64,000 nt of DNA from Nectonema munidae (lineage: Eukaryota > Nematomorpha > Nectonematoida > Nectonematidae), in the NCBI GenBank assembly GCA_030549495.1, contig JAUIRK010000916.1:1153001-1217000 (forward strand), given 5' to 3'. Positions 24,621-36,099 of the stretch are shown here, piece after piece; positions within the stretch are counted from its first letter, which is position 1, and each line of letters opens with the position of its first letter. Made by a program: the position numbers and the translations under genes. The notes under the pieces were generated by a model. That model was not told the origin of the DNA and ran no database searches. It saw only the letters and a list, made by a program, of their open reading frames with translations.

Positions 24621-25120
24621 TTGATAAAATGAGAAGAAAAAAATTTGTAATAAGGAATATTCGCCAGCCATAAAAATTCCTTCCCATATCTTTAAATAGT
24701 TAGAATAAGTATAATTACTAAAAGCAAACTTTCAAAAGTAAATGTTTTTTATCTCGATTTTACAATTACAAATTAGGATTCAAATATTTTGATCTTACGG
24801 TCTTTAACAAGAGTATTTATTGGTTTCGTAAAACAAGCAAAATAAATTATGAATCAAGTCTCATAAACTTGATAAAGAACAAGACAAGGGTTGCGGAGTT
24901 GGAGTCAAAAATTTTGCGAAAATAAGAGATTTAATAGAAATTAGGAGTCGGGGTTTATTAAGTCAGTTTTTGGTGACACTAAGAGTTTAATACTTTTGTT
25001 CAATTCTTTTGAAACACATTACAAAACATAGATGAAAAAATAAATAAAACCTGATTTCATTTTCAAAATTTATCGAAAAAAATACAGGAAAATGGCAATG
25101 CTAGCATATTGTTTAGTACT
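24621..25120. other. 3' flank of the CCDC115-like gene
   Basis: No gene is seen. A minus-strand AATAAA (plus tttatt at 24,954-24,959), about 160 bases past the CCDC115-like stop codon, is a reasonable polyadenylation signal for that gene. Confidence 0.35.
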
Positions 25121-25603
25121 TTATGTTGAAGAACAAGAAGAATGAGAATTGTAGAGGTAGTAGAGACGTAATAGCTTTTGCTTTATATTAGCGGCATCAA
25201 TGCACAGGTACAATACGATTTGAAACGATTTCTGACCGAGTTTTAGAGTTCTTGGTGGTAGCAATCCAAAAGAACTGAGTGTATGATTAGCGTTGCTTTC
25301 CTCGTTTTCCTCTTCTTTATCTCGCTTTTCAGCCAAATGAAAATGCTCTGTCCGCAAAAAAGAAAGAACATCTTGCGCGTCATCTAGATCTTGCTTCACA
25401 CATACTTTCAGGAAGGCGGAAGATGGGCGTGCATCAATGGAAGCAGAACTGATTCTATTGTAGTCATTGCAATCCTTTTTCGCTTGCGCCAAATGCACGT
25501 GCGCAGTCTGCAGAGATCTCCTTATCTGGTTCATGACGCCCGCATAGGCCTCTAAGTTTTCCAATAAACTCACTAAGATTTCATCTTTCTTGCAAAGCTC
25601 CAT
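25121..25603 (-). CDS. CCDC115/Vma22-like V-ATPase assembly factor
   Basis: This is a single uninterrupted frame of 160 residues, against 180 in human CCDC115. The layout matches that family: an N-terminal helix (ILVSLLENLEAYAGVMNQIR) followed by an LAQAKK segment, an amphipathic DLDDAQDVLSFL segment, a charged low-complexity linker (EKRDKEEENEESN), and a C-terminal domain reading LSSFGLLPPRTLKLGQKSF then QIVLYLCIDAANIKQKL. In CCDC115 the equivalent is WFGILVPHSLRQAQASF...L...A-x-I-x-x-L-x-x-x-I. The family works with TMEM199 (Vma12) and Vma21 in the ER to assemble the V-ATPase Vo sector. Identification is by remembered motif order and is moderately divergent. No intron is needed. The ATG at 25,603 is preceded by an in-frame A/T-rich leader. 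Confidence 0.72.
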   Translation of the reverse strand: MELCKKDEILVSLLENLEAYAGVMNQIRRSLQTAHVHLAQAKKDCNDYNRISSASIDARPSSAFLKVCVKQDLDDAQDVLSFLRTEHFHLAEKRDKEEENEESNANHTLSSFGLLPPRTLKLGQKSFQIVLYLCIDAANIKQKLLRLYYLYNSHSSCSST

Positions 25604-27346
25604 ACACTCAGATTAAAGCAAACTGAACGTAAAGCAAACTCGCCAGTTAAAGTCTTATTCTAAAGTTGAATGATGAAAATCCATAAAAGATGGTCAAGAA
25701 AATAACTGTTAAGTTCTTCCAAATAACTTTTATTGCTTTATTTCTCACGAAAAAGTGCATGATTATACACTTATTTCGTACAAAAGAATTCATAAATAAA
25801 TAATGTATTTATGGAGATAAATACGAAGGGTATATATAAGTAACGAACTTAAAACATTCTATTAATATTCAAGATTAATTAAGCTATCATCCATTCATAC
25901 CAAGTAACATACAATAATTATATATTTTTGTTAACCCGTTGAGGATGCATCATTATTCATTAATGACGAAAGAATTATTATCTGCTTTAAATATATAAAA
26001 TGCCATTAAAAAAGAAAGTAAGTGAATAGTCTTCAAAATTATGGTCGTCAAAGGGTTAATGCCTCGCTTTGCCACTACAGGGGCATTGGTTCGATCCAAC
26101 ATCAAACTCTTTGCTCATCTTCGATTCAAGAATATCATTTGTGCCTAAAACAAAGACTGATACTGCCTTTACCTCCAACAATAGAAACGGAGTTAATTTG
26201 ATGGTATGAAGTCTGAGGCAGAGTTGGAGTGGAAGTGTAGCCTTGATAAGTGTCCGAGTCGACTACTAATTGTTGCGACTCCACAACCAAGGCAAAAAAC
26301 TTCCTTAGTTATAAATACCAATCGTCGATTTACATCAGTGCATTGTAATAGCGATCCGTATTATAATTTTCTATGTTCTTTCACTTTTTAATTTAAGTAT
26401 ATTGCACGCTTTTGATTAAAATAAAATCATTAATATCAAAATTCGATGATATATACCGCAAACACTCGCGATTAATCCGCAATTTTTAACCCGAATTAAT
26501 GAACTAGACATGGGGGCACTGGTTATCTAGGTAAACATAATTTAGCCCAAAAATTGAAATACGAAAATAGGCAAAACGCATATAATATACCACAAGCATA
26601 CAGATTAAACTATTCTTTAATTCTTATTCCTTTAATTATATTAAACTTGTATTATTATTTTATATAATAAATATTCTATTTGTCTCAATTTTATTTAGCT
26701 CAATGTTTCTAATGTTACGGTTCGGATTATCCAAGCATACTAGTTATGCTCCTCAAAATAATAGCTTATAATTGGGTAGCGGATAATCCAGGTTAGCGGA
26801 CACGAGTCTTTACGATATATGAAATCTTTAAAATGAAATTAATAAACTGCAATGAAATCTATATATTTAATTAAGATTTTTTTAATGTAGTACAGCTATA
26901 AATATAAAAAAAGTGTACTTATATAATTATTGACAACCTTTTTTGGATTGCTACTCATTTAAAGAGCGTATGTAAAAAACAAATTCTTCAAAATTACGTA
27001 GACTTCAATGAAATACCAAATAACAGCACAGTGAAAAAATTATGAGAACTATAAAAAACTTTTGTCAAAATAAGAAGGATCTCCACTAAAACTCTACAAA
27101 TTCACAGCAATTTCTCCCAAGATTTACAAAAAGTGTCAAATACTTAATACATCTCATCAGAAATGGTGAAAACTTTTCTAAAATCACTTAAATCATATCA
27201 GAATCCTTTTAGAGCTTGTTGAAAATGTTTATTTCATTAGTAAAATGATAAAATAAATTTTTGAAATTTTTATAAAATAAATATTTTTGTTCAGAATAAA
27301 TCGCCTTTTCATAAGCATAAAAACAAGGCATAAAGAAAATATATGA
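25604..27346. other. intergenic DNA between the CCDC115-like gene and SLC35F6
   Basis: It contains a plus-strand SINE at 26,041-26,175 and otherwise A/T-rich DNA with no exon-like reading. A minus-strand AATAAA (plus tttatt, 27,228-27,233), about 115 bases past the SLC35F6 stop, is its likely polyadenylation signal. Confidence 0.45.
26041..26175 (+). repeat. tRNA-derived SINE copy, plus orientation
   Basis: A tRNA-like head carries a B box GGTTCGATCC at 26,088-26,097, and the element ends in tgcctttacctcc, the CTTTACC-type tail of this family. It is the only clear copy in the plus orientation in the window and is diverged from the 44.4/62.3-kb pair. Confidence 0.55.
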
Positions 27347-28450
27347 TTATAACAATGGATTTCTTTCTTCATCAATCGTATTCGCATCAGTAGAAATGCG
27401 ATTTGGAAAATATTTGGATAAGTTTGGAGTCAAATTCTCGTAAACACACATGCCCAGGATGAGCGTGACAAATCCTATAAGTTGAAGGTAATGAAAGGAT
27501 TGCCATTTCAAGGATAGGCAAGTTATCCAAATGACGAGCGTTCTAAGGGTGTCCAAGACCATTCTAGTGGTGGCGTTCATGACTTTCGTCATATAAATAC
27601 CAGAGAAGTTGAAAAATGATATACTTAAGATATTTCCTGCAATGGCGATGCACAAAACAGGATTATTCTTCATCTGCAAAAATGCATCACTTATGTCAGA
27701 TAGAAGATGGCGAGGATTAGGCGCTGCAAATGCTGGAGCGTGAACAAAATTAAAAATGGAAATAACGCAAAAGAGAGAGCAAAATCCCCAAAAGCCTTCT
27801 AAGCCCACAACTTGGAGAGGATGAATAGAGTATTTGGAAAGAATGTTTTGTTCATACACCATTTGCATGGCAACGATGATTTGTGCTATGATGATTAGTA
27901 GGTCTCCAGCTAAAACAGCATTGGGATCTCGCACAAAAGAGCTTTCAAACAAGAAATCAGACACACCAACTATCATCAAGCCTAGAAGAACAATGAGTAT
28001 GGAGATCCAACGCTTTAGAGAAAGAAATTGGTTTAGGAAAGCAGCAGAAAGTAAGCCGGTAAACGCAATCACAGCACCTCTAAGCATTTGAAAGCTCGAA
28101 GCGAATGTTAGCGTCAGGGCGAAGTACATCAAGGAAGTTGCAGTCAAATCACATAGTGCAGCTGGAAGGAATATGAGGATTGAAAAAGAGGTTGGTGAAT
28201 TAGGATCATCTGATGACTGGCTGCGCTTAGAAAGCCAACGGTTGAGCTTGAAAACAATCAAGCAGAGAAATTCGCCGATGAACATGCCCAATGCCTGGAT
28301 GAAGGGATGAGTGAAGGGGTGAAGAACGTTATTGTATCCTGCGGATGCAAGTTTATCAGCCCACTTGGTTGACAGTGTGTTGATTGATCCCGTTAAAAGC
28401 ATGAGACCAGCGACAAGTAGAGTCCGTGTTGTCCAAGTCGAGTCTTCCAT
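27347..28450 (-). CDS. SLC35F6: SLC35F6-like lysosomal membrane transporter family protein, intact and intronless
   Basis: This 367-residue protein (human 371) is co-linear with SLC35F6. The N-terminus has LLVAGLMLLTGSINTLSTKW. The core has LPAALCDLTATSLMYFALTL then ASSFQMLRGAVIAFTGLL. Mid-protein GDLLIIIAQIIVAMQMVYE is followed by FFNFSGIYMTKVMNATTRMV. About ten hydrophobic segments make up the drug/metabolite-transporter (EamA-like) fold. The C-terminus ends EERNPLL, an acidic dileucine sorting motif (E-x-x-x-L-L); the human protein has EQERLL at the same place, consistent with lysosomal delivery. Start: ATG at 28,450 in context aaaacaATGg. The frame extends seven codons upstream without another ATG. 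The human gene has several introns and this copy has none, so intron loss or retrocopying is possible. The transported substrate is not established. Confidence 0.93.
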   Translation of the reverse strand: MEDSTWTTRTLLVAGLMLLTGSINTLSTKWADKLASAGYNNVLHPFTHPFIQALGMFIGEFLCLIVFKLNRWLSKRSQSSDDPNSPTSFSILIFLPAALCDLTATSLMYFALTLTFASSFQMLRGAVIAFTGLLSAAFLNQFLSLKRWISILIVLLGLMIVGVSDFLFESSFVRDPNAVLAGDLLIIIAQIIVAMQMVYEQNILSKYSIHPLQVVGLEGFWGFCSLFCVISIFNFVHAPAFAAPNPRHLLSDISDAFLQMKNNPVLCIAIAGNILSISFFNFSGIYMTKVMNATTRMVLDTLRTLVIWITCLSLKWQSFHYLQLIGFVTLILGMCVYENLTPNLSKYFPNRISTDANTIDEERNPLL

Positions 28451-28582
28451 TGTTTTTAAGAGATAGGTCAAATCTTATAAAAAGATTAGAAGAAATAGAC
28501 ATAATAAAAGGGCAAATGAATGATACTAATGAAGGTTGTTTCAAATTAAGAAAAGCAAAAAACTAAAAAGAATATATCGGAT
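28451..28582 (-). promoter_or_regulatory. SLC35F6 upstream region, cut short by a transposon
   Basis: Only 132 bp separate the SLC35F6 ATG from the Merlin element. Any core promoter and 5' UTR must lie here, within the transposon, or beyond it. A TTTTTATAAG lies about 25 bases upstream of the ATG, too close for a usual TATA box. No other core element was recognised. Confidence 0.3.
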
Positions 28583-29127
28583 GGTACTTTCCTGTTATCG
28601 CCCCACCACCCATCGCTCTTCTACCACGATAAATATTCTTGTATTGTTTTAACCTAACCTACATTAAACTTACTATATATCATTAATCAAAACCTTTTTC
28701 ATAGAAAAAAAAGCCCGTAAATGGAAAATTTAAAGAAATTGATTCGAAAACTTGACAACGAAGAAAAATGCATCACCTACAAAAATGTGATTTATGGTTA
28801 AATCACAGCCGCAATTTTGTGGATCCCAAAACCAGAGTCCATACTCAACATATTGAGCGTGTGTGGCGTTCTGCAAAGGTAAGATACAAGAGGCAATGTG
28901 GAACTAATCGAGAGATGCTATCTGGATATTTAGCTGAGTTTCTTTGGCGTCATTCATCTTCGATTATATATGGTGGTAATATGTTTGATGCGATTCTTTT
29001 TGATATGGTTGAATTTTATCCACCTACAGATTAAAAGATTTTTCACTTGTTTTTTTTAATACATTTGTGTACTTTAATACATGTTTTATAACATTTTGGG
29101 GTGGTGGGGCGATAACAGGAAAGTACC
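28583..29127 (+). mobile_element. Merlin-family (IS1016/ISXO2-like) DNA transposon, internally deleted, 545 bp
   Basis: The terminal inverted repeats are 29 bp and identical: the left starts GGTACTTTCCTGTTATCGCC (28,583-28,611) and the right (29,099-29,127) is its exact complement. The flanks TATCGGAT (28,575-28,582 and 29,128-29,135) are a perfect 8-bp target duplication, as expected for Merlin. The interior retains only the 3' part of the transposase. Perfect ends and duplication imply a recent insertion, probably mobilised in trans by a full-length element elsewhere in the genome. Confidence 0.92.
28768..29034 (+). pseudogene. C-terminal fragment of an ISXO2-like (Merlin) transposase
   Basis: The 88-residue reading has NHSRNFVDPKTRVHTQHIE then RVWRSAKVRYKRQCGTNREM and LSGYLAEFLWR. 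These are the C-terminal features of the ISXO2-like/IS1595 transposase domain (N-H-S-x-x-F-V-D-P...H-T-Q-x-I-E-x-x-W-x-x-x-K...Y-L-x-E-F-x-W-R), including the Glu of H-T-x-x-I-E that forms part of the catalytic site. The upstream two thirds, with the zinc finger and first catalytic residues, is deleted, so the fragment cannot act as a transposase. The fragment itself has no stop. Confidence 0.88.
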
Positions 29128-29135
29128 TATCGGAT

Positions 29136-32100
29136 TATAAAGTTTTTCATTTCATGTTCAAGAATACATTCTGGTAACATTAAAATTTTTTGCCTATCTT
29201 TGAATTATTGTTATCAAAAACGACTTTACTCTGATTAGAATAATCAAATATCATATGTATATTTTTATTTTTTCATTGGTTTTAATCATTTATTTTTGTT
29301 CTCTGTTTGAGATTGCAAATAAACTTCTTTATGATGCTCAAATGAATAAGAAATGAATACAATTTACATATTTAGACAAAAAACAATAAAGAATTTTCAT
29401 TTGTTTTCGATACGATCATAAAATTATATAATGATACATTTGTATGCCTTTAGAACAAAAAGTCATTACATAATTGATTACTCATAATTCCATAAAATTA
29501 ATAAATTCTTAATAAATTTATAAAAAATTGATAAAATTCCCCAAAGTGCTAGTGAACAAGAACAAAAAAAGGTTTGTACATGGCTACAAAAAGAAAAGAT
29601 TATAAAAATACACATTATAATTAAAGGAAACTGAACTTACTTATATAACTTGATGTTTGAAAAAGCAAAATGACAAAATGTAAGTATTTTATTTGATAAT
29701 AAAGAATTTATTTAGAATTCATGCTATAAAAATGGGTAGGCGTAAAATAAGCTGCAAAAAAAGCTGCAAAAGTAAAGCCTGATTTCGAATAAACGAAAAT
29801 AGATAACAGAGTGAAAATTTACTTACATATAAAACTCGAGTCTCTAATTCAGAAAAAAATCAAATCAAGTTATATATATTAAAAAAACATTATATTTTAG
29901 TGATAATAAGTCAAAAATTTATGGATTTGTCTTCCATTTCTGTTACCTCGATGGTGGCAATAATGTCTATGCGAATTAATTTATGTAAAAAAATATATTT
30001 TCATTTTAAAAAATTAATTTTCAAAAATATTTTGTTAAATTTTTAATTTCTTTAATCTTTTTATTCTCTTTTGTTTTTAAAGATGATCTTTATTCAAAAT
30101 ATCAAATAAAAAATATATTTATTATATTATTATTATTGATTTGAGAATAGATAAAGCTCGTCAAAGATAAGCGTTAACGATAAATGCTCACGTACAGCCA
30201 CTAGATGCAAATTCAAACCTCAAAGTTTGAACACAAAAGTGGAACTAAGACTTCAATAGAAGAAAGAGGTCTTTTACACTGTGTACGCTTAGTTATGATG
30301 ATCAAATACAAGAGTACATACAATTTCTAGTTTTAACTAACACCTTGTATGCAGAATTAAGTATATATTTATTTTGATATAATTTAATTCACTTAATATA
30401 CTGAGCACTTCTTTTGTCATCACTTTCTTAAATATGCTGACCACTTCTTTTCATTTGGATCTTTCTAACTTCAAATATACCGTGATTTAAATAAACAATT
30501 TATTGCAGATCTCATTGTGATATTTTTGAAAATTACTATCCTGTCAAAAAATTTATTAAATCAAGAATTTTCGAAATTAAAAACAATAATAAATTTTAAA
30601 TGCATAATTTTTCAATAAATATAGTATTTATTTACTTAATACACCATTTTATGATGTATAATCTGTCAGTAAATTAATTTTCACATGTAACCTAACTGAT
30701 AAATTTACTTTCACCGGAGAAGCTATCTGAATAATTTCATATTTTCTAAAACACTTAATTTTACATAACTACACCAACATCAATGAATATTTAAGGGAGT
30801 TTACCCTTACCTTTAATGTTTATAATATTTTAATATCTACCAAAAAGTCGAGTCTTTGGGATCCAAAAAATCCTTTAAGTTATCCGAAGTTCGAGTTAAA
30901 CGAATGATCAGTATCATATATTTTCTTGAATGAATAGCAGTTCTGTGATACTTCCAGGTACAAATTTAAGGGAGCAAAACCTCAAAAAAAATTGAATTCA
31001 TTTTATTTTATAAAAAAATAACGAGAGTATATATACAAAATTACGATAATTTACGTTGAAAAGGGCATAAAATTTTGTGCCTACACGCTTAAAGATAATA
31101 ATAAAATATGGTACAATAATTCAAAGCAAATCATAGGGCTGCAAATATCTCAGCGCTGAAAATGCCTTACAACGAAATGAATGAAAGCATGTGTAATTCA
31201 CACTTTTATTGATTTTTCATAAAAACTTTGTATTCAAAGCCTCTGAAATATATTGCAACATGATGAACTGCAATTCACAGATAGCATTGAAATTTTTATC
31301 CCGAATAATTTAAGTTATAAATTGATATCAGAAAAAGCATGAATTACTTCGATTTAACCGAAAATTCCACCTATCTGATTTTGAGTTAAACGAAAATTTA
31401 GCATGTGTAGATATGACTGAGACAGGTAAAGCGACTCGAGTTATCGAGAGCTTACTACTAGATGTTTATCTATAAACTATTATGCTAGGATAAATTTAAA
31501 ATGATATCTAAATATAAAAACTTTCATTTTATTAAATTGTCAATTTTTATAAATATTATAATATAGATACATTATAATAAATTTTTTTCCTAAGAGAAAT
31601 CCTCTTTTTACAAAATTCGAATAAATTTTGATAAAATTTCAAAAACCAGCCAGATAAATTAGTACTAAGAAAATTTTCCCAAAGTTATTAAAAATCAATG
31701 ACTTTAAAATTTCCTAAATATCTGCCAACGTGAAAAATTATTTTTTTTTAAAGATTTTCGTGACAAAAATATTGCCACCTTTGGATATATACTTCAAAGA
31801 ATATTTTTTTTATTTTCCCCATCATTTGTTGGAAAAAATATTCTTTTAAAGATTTTCATTTAAATTTGTGCAGGAAAATTAATTTTTTTAACCTTTTACC
31901 TTTCGAAGTTATCATTTCTCAACTTAATAAAAAGAATCAAGTTTTTTATGTTGACTTTTTCATGAAAATGATTTCTGTTAAGGTACGAAATTTTAAAACT
32001 TTAACACAAAATTTGATTTTCAGAAGAATTTTTGAAACTGGATTTCCAATTTTTCAAAAATAATAAGTCCACTTTCCGTATAAAGCCATTACCAAATTTA

Positions 32101-33100
32101 TGTAAAAATGAGTTTTTAACAATTTTTAATACACTTTCAAAAGAATTTTCCTTTTCAAACGATGCCTATCGTTAAGACAGTTTACTTCATTGATGTATAA
32201 AATGTTTTTAGAATACAAAAATAATTATTCTGTAAAATTTAGTTAATATCTGTTGCGGGTATTATTAAAAAACCTTACAATTAAAAATGCGAGCTGATCA
32301 TTATTGCCTAAACTTAATTCAAGGGTTTTCAAATAAATTTTGTTAATCATGTTGTATATGATTGGATACTTTGGTCGACACTTTAAAATTTCTTCATAAG
32401 TGCAGAATCTTTCATTAGGGCGGGAGACACTGTACTATTTTTTGAACAACTGGTTAAGTTTAACAAATTTTATGATAAAATACAAACTTTCTAATAAAGT
32501 TTTCTAATTAAAAACATGCTTCATCTTAAATAAAAATGGCTTTCCTAATAGATTTATTGAAAATAATGAAAATTTTAAAATAAAAACGAATAATAGTACA
32601 CTAAATAATTGTGTAAGAGAAAACAAAAAATAAAAATTGAAGAGTTTTCAGAACTACGAAGACTTTTACAGAGTTCTTATTTGACTAAACACAATTCATC
32701 CTGATAAATAAAAATCTGAAAAAAAATTAAAGCGATTCATGAAATTGATGAAAAAATTAATCATAAGTTCCATACCTAAATACTTTTTAGCTTTCTACAT
32801 TCATCGATTTCTTGTTACTTGCAATAATAAAAACTTTTATTATCTAACCGGAATAAATGAATACAGGAATATTGAATTAGAAAAAAATTTAAAAAGTGAA
32901 ATCAGATAATTTTCTATATTTCTTATCATTTTTCATAAAATTTTGAATACACTGAAATAAGAAAGAGACATTATATAAAACTGTTTTTAGATAAAATACT
33001 TTCAGAATAATTATTGATCATTAATTTTGTTAAAAGTTAAGTAAGGTAACAAATACGAATATGGTAAAAAAAGTTGTTTTAAGAGCTTGATTTATTATAA
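29136..33100. other. gene-poor A/T-rich DNA, no gene seen
   Basis: About 4 kb with no exon-like reading, no inverted-repeat element that I could bound, and no RNA gene. The fragment gggagtttacccttacctttaa near 30,794 resembles only the tail of the SINE family. Confidence 0.45.
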
Positions 33101-33109
33101 AATCTTAAA

Positions 33110-34915
33110 AAAATATTTAATATGAACTTGTAATAAAGAATTAAGGAAAAAAGTTAAATTTCTTACAGATAAAGCAGAGATCAGCCTTGAAAAAAGTTTA
33201 CAGAAAAGCAAAGATTGACCTTCAAAAAAAGTTGAATTAACTTATGAAAAAAAATAAATAAAAAATTTAAGTTCCTTACACAGAAAGCAAAAGTCAATCT
33301 TAAAATTTTTTTAACGTAATTATAGGGAAATATAAGCAAAAAGTAAAGTTTGTTACAGAGAGAGAGCAAAGATCAACCTTTAAAAATTGAACTTATAAAA
33401 AGAATTAAAGAAAAAATTTTAATTTCTTACAGATAAAGCAAAGATCCGCCTTGAAAAAGTTTAATATAATAGGGGATGATAAAAAAGTTTAATATAATAA
33501 GGGATGATAAAAAAGTTTACAGAAAATTAAAGATTGACCTTCAAAAAAAGTTGAATGAACTTATGAAAAAAAATAAGTAAAAAATTTAAGTTCCTTACAC
33601 AGAAAGCAAATGTCAACCTTAAAAAATAAATTAAGTAAAAATATTAATCTTTCAGAAAAAGCAAAGATCAGCCTTGAAAAAAGTTTAATATAATAGGGGA
33701 TGAACTTATAAAAAAGTTTACAGAAAAGCAAACATTGACCTTCCAAAAAAGTCTAATGAACTTATGAAAATAAATAAATAAAAAATTTAAGTTCGTAAAG
33801 CAAAAGTCAGCCTTAAAAAATTTTTAACGTAATTATAAGGAAATATAAGTAAAAAGTAAATTTTGTTACAGAGAGAGCAAAGATCAACCTTTAAAAATGT
33901 TTAATATGAACTTATAAAAAAGAATTAAAGAAAAAATTTTAATTTCTTACAGATAAAGCAAAGATCCGCCTTAAAAAAGTTTAATATAATAAGGGATGAT
34001 AAAAAAGTTTACAGAAAATTAAAGATTGACCTTCAAAAAAAGTTGAATGAACTTATGAAAAAAAATAAGTAAAAAATTTAAGTTCCTTACACAGAAAGCA
34101 AATGTCAACCTTAAAAAATAAATTAAGTAAAAATATTAATCTTACAGAAAAAGCAAAGATCAGCCTTGAAAAAAGTTTAATATAATAGGGGATGAACTTA
34201 TAAAAAGTTTACAGAAAAGCAAACATTGACCTTCCAAAAAAGTTTAATGAACTTATGAAAATAAATAAATAAAAAATTTAAGTTCGTAAAGAAGTCAGCC
34301 TTAAAAAAATTTTTAACGTAATTATAAGGAAATATAAGTAAAAAGTAAATTTTGTTACAGAGAGAGCAAAGATCAACCTTTAAAAATGTTTAATATGAAC
34401 TTATAAAAAAGAATTAAAGAAAAAATTTTAATTTCTTACAGATAAAGCAAAGATCCGCTTTAAAAAAGTTTAATATAATAGGGGATGATAAAAAAGTTAA
34501 CAGAAAATTAAAGATTGACCTTCAAAAAAAGTTGAATGAACTTATGAAAAAAAATAAGTAAAAATTTAAGTTCCTGACACAGAAAGCAAAGGTCAACCTT
34601 AAAAATTTTTAACGTAATTATAGGAAAAATCAGTAAAAAGTAAAGTTTGTTACAGCGAGAGCAAAGATCAACCTTAAAAATATTTAATATGAACTTATAA
34701 TAAAGAATTAAGGAAACAAGTTAAATTTCTTACAGATAAAGCAAAGATCCGCCTTGAAAAAGTTAAATATAATAGAGGATGAACTTATAAAATAAATTAA
34801 GTAAAAATATTAAGGCCAACCTTCAAAAAAAATATTATAATAAGCGAAGAACTTATAAAAACAATTATAAATAAGTTAAGTTTCTTACAGAAAAAACAAA
34901 GTTCAAACTATAAAA
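33110..34915. repeat. higher-order tandem repeat, ~490-bp unit made of ~75-110 bp subunits
   Basis: Subunits share a core of the form TTTCTTACAGATAAAGCAAAGATC followed by an (a/c)(a/c)gCCTT and an A-run. Several variant subunits recur in the same order, giving a higher-order period near 490 bp. For example, agggga-tgaacttata occurs at about 33,695 and 34,187, and gagagagcaaagatcaacc occurs at about 33,868 and 34,356, with an earlier variant near 33,358. About three higher-order units plus edges are present. No coding potential is seen; minus-strand open readings here are repeat translations rich in F, L and N. Confidence 0.85.
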
Positions 34916-34929
34916 AAAATTTGAAATAG

Positions 34930-36099
34930 AAAACAAGAAAGAAAATGGTTGTAATTATATTTTAGAAGGAGAAAATAAAAGAATTCGCCATTTTTAAAAA
35001 TTCAAAAAAATGGCCGTCGAATTTGCAGCTTATTTTACCCTTAAAATGGTTCCCAAAAATTTCGGAAAAGTTTGAGAGGCTATCATACAAATTCTAGGGA
35101 ACAGATTTAATTGTAACTTTGAATATATATATTGTATATTATATTTAGTTTATATGCAAAATTTAAATTAAATTGTCAAATTATTTACAAAGTTATTTAA
35201 CTTTATATTTGAAGCTATTTTTGCAGCTTATTTTACATAGACCGATAAAAATAGATTTTATGCTTCCATTTCTATAGTCTCGAATGAATATCTTTTGTTA
35301 GCAAGCCAAAATAAAAAGAATTTAACAAAAATTTTTATAGCTGAAATTCAAAAACCGTTTTAGTTTTGTTGTTATATATAACTAATATTTTTCAAAAGAT
35401 TTATATGCTCAAATATCAACTAAACAATAATATAAATAAATTTTAAAGACAAAAACATAGTGAAAGTATTTAAATACAACGTTTGCGATTAAATATATTA
35501 AAATTTGGAACCTTATGGTTGGTTCGTTGGTTGGCTTTCATCGAACTAAGAAGAAAGGAGGCTTGCTACGGGATCGAACCGTAGACTTTTAGTTATCGAA
35601 GCCCGGCATCTTATCAATCTTACCCATATGGAGGATTTTTGATCCTCAAATAAAAATATCCCATTACAATTTCTCTAAAAAAAACTCTATAAATACATTA
35701 AAAAAGTTTAATGTTTGATTTTTTAGTTTTTTCAGGGCTTTAATATTATAATTTCACATATACTCAACAAATAATGGAGTAATTATATATTTTAGAATCC
35801 TCTGATCATGCTATTTAATAATTTTAATATTTTAAATTTATTATTTGCAAAAAAAGGTGTATTTTCTTTAAAAAATTTACTTGAAAATGAGTTCTTCATA
35901 GATATATATCTAATTTATCGATAAAATCGGGTTTTATTCGTTATAAAAAAACTAAATTAAAATTTTTAAATTATTTGTTTTGATAATAATCAGTAAGACA
36001 TTTTGCAAAAGTATGAGAGATTGTTTAGAAAATATGATAATTTATTGAGTTTTGGTAAATATATCTGTTACATGTTTTAAAATTTAAAGAATTATTGGA
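34930..36099. other. intergenic DNA with a diverged SINE, no gene seen
   Basis: Apart from the SINE remnant at 35,515-35,630 nothing was recognised in this stretch. Confidence 0.4.
35515..35630 (-). repeat. diverged tRNA-derived SINE copy
   Basis: Plus-strand ggctttcatcgaactaag, gggatcgaaccgtagac (B-box complement) and atcttatcaatcttaccca match the layout of the other copies, but with many changes and without a clear tail. Confidence 0.5.

Noticed and set aside
33181-33746. Minus-strand F/L/N-rich readings
   Set aside because: They are translations of the higher-order tandem repeat.
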